This document shows, in pieces, positions 14,883-15,704 of a DNA stretch of 15,704 nt. Each line of letters begins with the position of its first letter. Position 1 is the first letter of the stretch. The notes under the pieces were generated by a model. That model was not told the DNA's origin and made no database searches. It saw only the letters and a program-made list of their open reading frames with translations. The DNA comes from CAYVKY01 sp964452115 (GTDB taxonomy: Bacteria; Bacteroidota; Ignavibacteria; Tepidaquicellales; Tepidaquicellaceae): contig CAYVKY010000043.1 of assembly GCA_964452115.1 (NCBI GenBank), positions 1 to 15,704 on the forward strand, read 5' to 3'. Position numbers and translations under genes: made by a program.

Positions 14883-15410
14883 CTATAATGAATGAAGTAG
14901 ATTTTCCCTTTCGGTGAACTTATCAATCAGCGCGTCGAGTGCCTTGGAATTAGTTTTCACATTATCCTTAATATCCGCTCCCGATTCGGCAAGCGCTTCC
15001 ATATCCGAAAAATTTTTACGAATATTTTCAGCGCTTTCAATCAGTGACAGGTCGAAATTGTAAAGCAAATTCAATTTATCCTCTTTCACCTTTGCGGCAT
15101 CAAACGCTCCCGAATAGCCGCGTGCAGCGCTGCGGAACTTTGCAATCACCGTTTCATTTTTCTTGTCAAGTGCCGTAAGGTCGGGCATTGCAAAAAGTTT
15201 TCCGCTCAGCGAAAGCGCCGTAACCGTATTTGAAATAATTTTTTTATTCCCCTCAAGATGTGACGCAATCTCATTTCTGAGCATTGTATCTATTTCCCGC
15301 GCGTTGTCCCTGTTGACATATCCGCTGTATCCGGGAATAAATCTTTTAATTTTTTCCAAAAAAGATTCATTCGCCTGAACCTTTCTCAGATTATCGTTTA
15401 AGTCTGCCAT
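14883..15410 (-). CDS. Helical, probably coiled-coil protein of unknown family; first gene of SPFH operon
   Basis: 175 residues from the ATG at 15410, which has AGAGG directly before it (spacing unusually short). A TTG at 15452 would add 14 Lys/Tyr/Ile-rich residues and is less likely. The protein is predicted from composition to be almost all helical, with no signal or membrane segment. Conserved-looking features are FLEKIKRFIPGYSGY (17-31), then NRDNAREIDTMLRNEI (33-48), heptad-like stretches near 108-135 and 145-172, and a second GYSG at 98-101. It occupies the position that PspA holds in ydjFGHI-type loci, but I see no PspA N-terminal signature and it is shorter than the usual PspA of about 220 residues. 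Either a PspA-like scaffold too diverged to recognise or an unrelated partner of the SPFH protein. Confidence 0.75.
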   Translation of the reverse strand: MADLNDNLRKVQANESFLEKIKRFIPGYSGYVNRDNAREIDTMLRNEIASHLEGNKKIISNTVTALSLSGKLFAMPDLTALDKKNETVIAKFRSAARGYSGAFDAAKVKEDKLNLLYNFDLSLIESAENIRKNFSDMEALAESGADIKDNVKTNSKALDALIDKFTERENLLHSL

Positions 15411-15431
15411 CCTCTTTTTATTTATTTCTTT

Positions 15432-15460
15432 ATAATATTTTATATAAATCAAACAATCAA
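15432..15460 (-). promoter_or_regulatory. Candidate promoter of the SPFH/zinc-ribbon operon
   Basis: On the minus strand TTGATT (15460-15455) and TATTAT (15437-15432) are separated by 17 bases, 4 of 6 and 5 of 6 matches to the sigma-70 consensus. Transcription would start near 15425, about 15 bases before the ATG at 15410, and the TTG at 15452 would fall inside the promoter, which supports the ATG. The region is AT-rich, so chance is possible. Confidence 0.38.
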
Positions 15461-15533
15461 AATAATTTACAGTATTTTAAAGCAAATATATGAATAATTC
15501 AATTAAAAATAGAATAAATTCTTTAACAAATAA

Positions 15534-15704
15534 TTATCTAAAAATATCTTTATAAATTGAATTTTTGTTTATAGCAACAATATTTTGATATCCAAATATT
15601 TCATCATATACGGGTTCGTAGTTATTTAATTTTATTACGCCTTTAGGTAAAAGTCTATATATATCAAAATTTATTAATAAATCATAGAAATCTTTAAAAA
15701 ACAC
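15534..15704 (-). CDS. C-terminal end of an FkbM-family methyltransferase (cut by window edge)
   Basis: An open frame enters at 15704 and stops with TAA at 15534-15536, giving 56 residues with no start visible. The segment FDIYRLLPKG followed by a Leu-rich strand, NNYEPVYDEIFGYQNIVAI and a short polar tail matches the usual C-terminus of FkbM-type SAM-dependent methyltransferases as I know it. The catalytic part lies outside the window. Such enzymes often sit in O-antigen or surface glycan clusters, which fits the neighbourhood. It is followed by a 123-bp AT-rich gap before the SPFH operon ATG on the same strand, so a separate transcript is likely. Confidence 0.68.
   Translation of the reverse strand: MFFKDFYDLLINFDIYRLLPKGVIKLNNYEPVYDEIFGYQNIVAINKNSIYKDIFR

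Noticed and set aside
1..15704. CRISPR array, integrase, attachment sites or phage genes
   Set aside because: No regularly spaced direct repeats, no recombinase or transposase frame and no phage structural motifs were seen. The annotation phrase virion core protein sometimes used for YdjI-like SPFH proteins does not make this a phage region.

Overview
The window looks like chromosomal DNA from a Gram-negative bacterium of the Bacteroidota/Chlorobi/Ignavibacteria kind. This rests on moderate-to-low GC, AT-rich leaders with mostly weak Shine-Dalgarno sites, and a set of envelope-glycan genes with a large YfhO-type membrane protein. The phylum is inferred from protein style only. I found no rRNA, tRNA, CRISPR array, transposase or phage gene.

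Positions 145-6636, plus strand: a tightly packed, probably co-transcribed set. It holds a YfhO-family polytopic membrane protein, a biotin carboxylase, a biotin carboxyl carrier protein, a PrsW-type intramembrane protease homologue and a family-2 glycosyltransferase. Gaps are 3-8 bp or the genes overlap by 4 bp. No carboxyltransferase subunit is present. The last gene runs 49 bp into a convergent small gene (6588-6899, minus) for a very acidic, cysteine-containing protein. Because the two tails are antisense, one ends in poly-Ser and the other in Asp/Glu.

Positions 6900-7270: a 371-bp gene-free stretch with several palindromes, including a 73-bp element that can fold as a closed three-hairpin cloverleaf and a perfect 24-bp palindrome.

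Positions 7271-10321, plus strand: a compact surface-glycan cassette of a GT9 (heptosyltransferase-like) enzyme, a GT4 enzyme and a SAM-dependent methyltransferase. The convergent gap 10322-10524 carries two related 26-bp hairpins in inverted orientation, a third weaker hairpin and a heptamer tandem repeat.

Positions 15410 down to 10525, minus strand: a six-gene operon and the most interesting part of the window. In transcription order it encodes a coiled-coil-type cytosolic protein, an SPFH/Band-7 protein with a C-terminal SHOCT tail, three proteins that each start with a four-cysteine zinc ribbon (the first two with C-terminal membrane segments), and a GT2 glycosyltransferase overlapping the last zinc-ribbon gene by ATGA. 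The SPFH plus zinc-ribbon/membrane arrangement recalls PspA-associated envelope-stress loci such as Bacillus subtilis ydjFGHI. Here no recognisable PspA is present, and the 175-residue helical protein sits where PspA would be expected. At the right edge (15534-15704, minus) is the C-terminal end of an FkbM-type methyltransferase. Overall the window reads as envelope biogenesis and glycan assembly next to a candidate membrane-stress or membrane-organisation operon.
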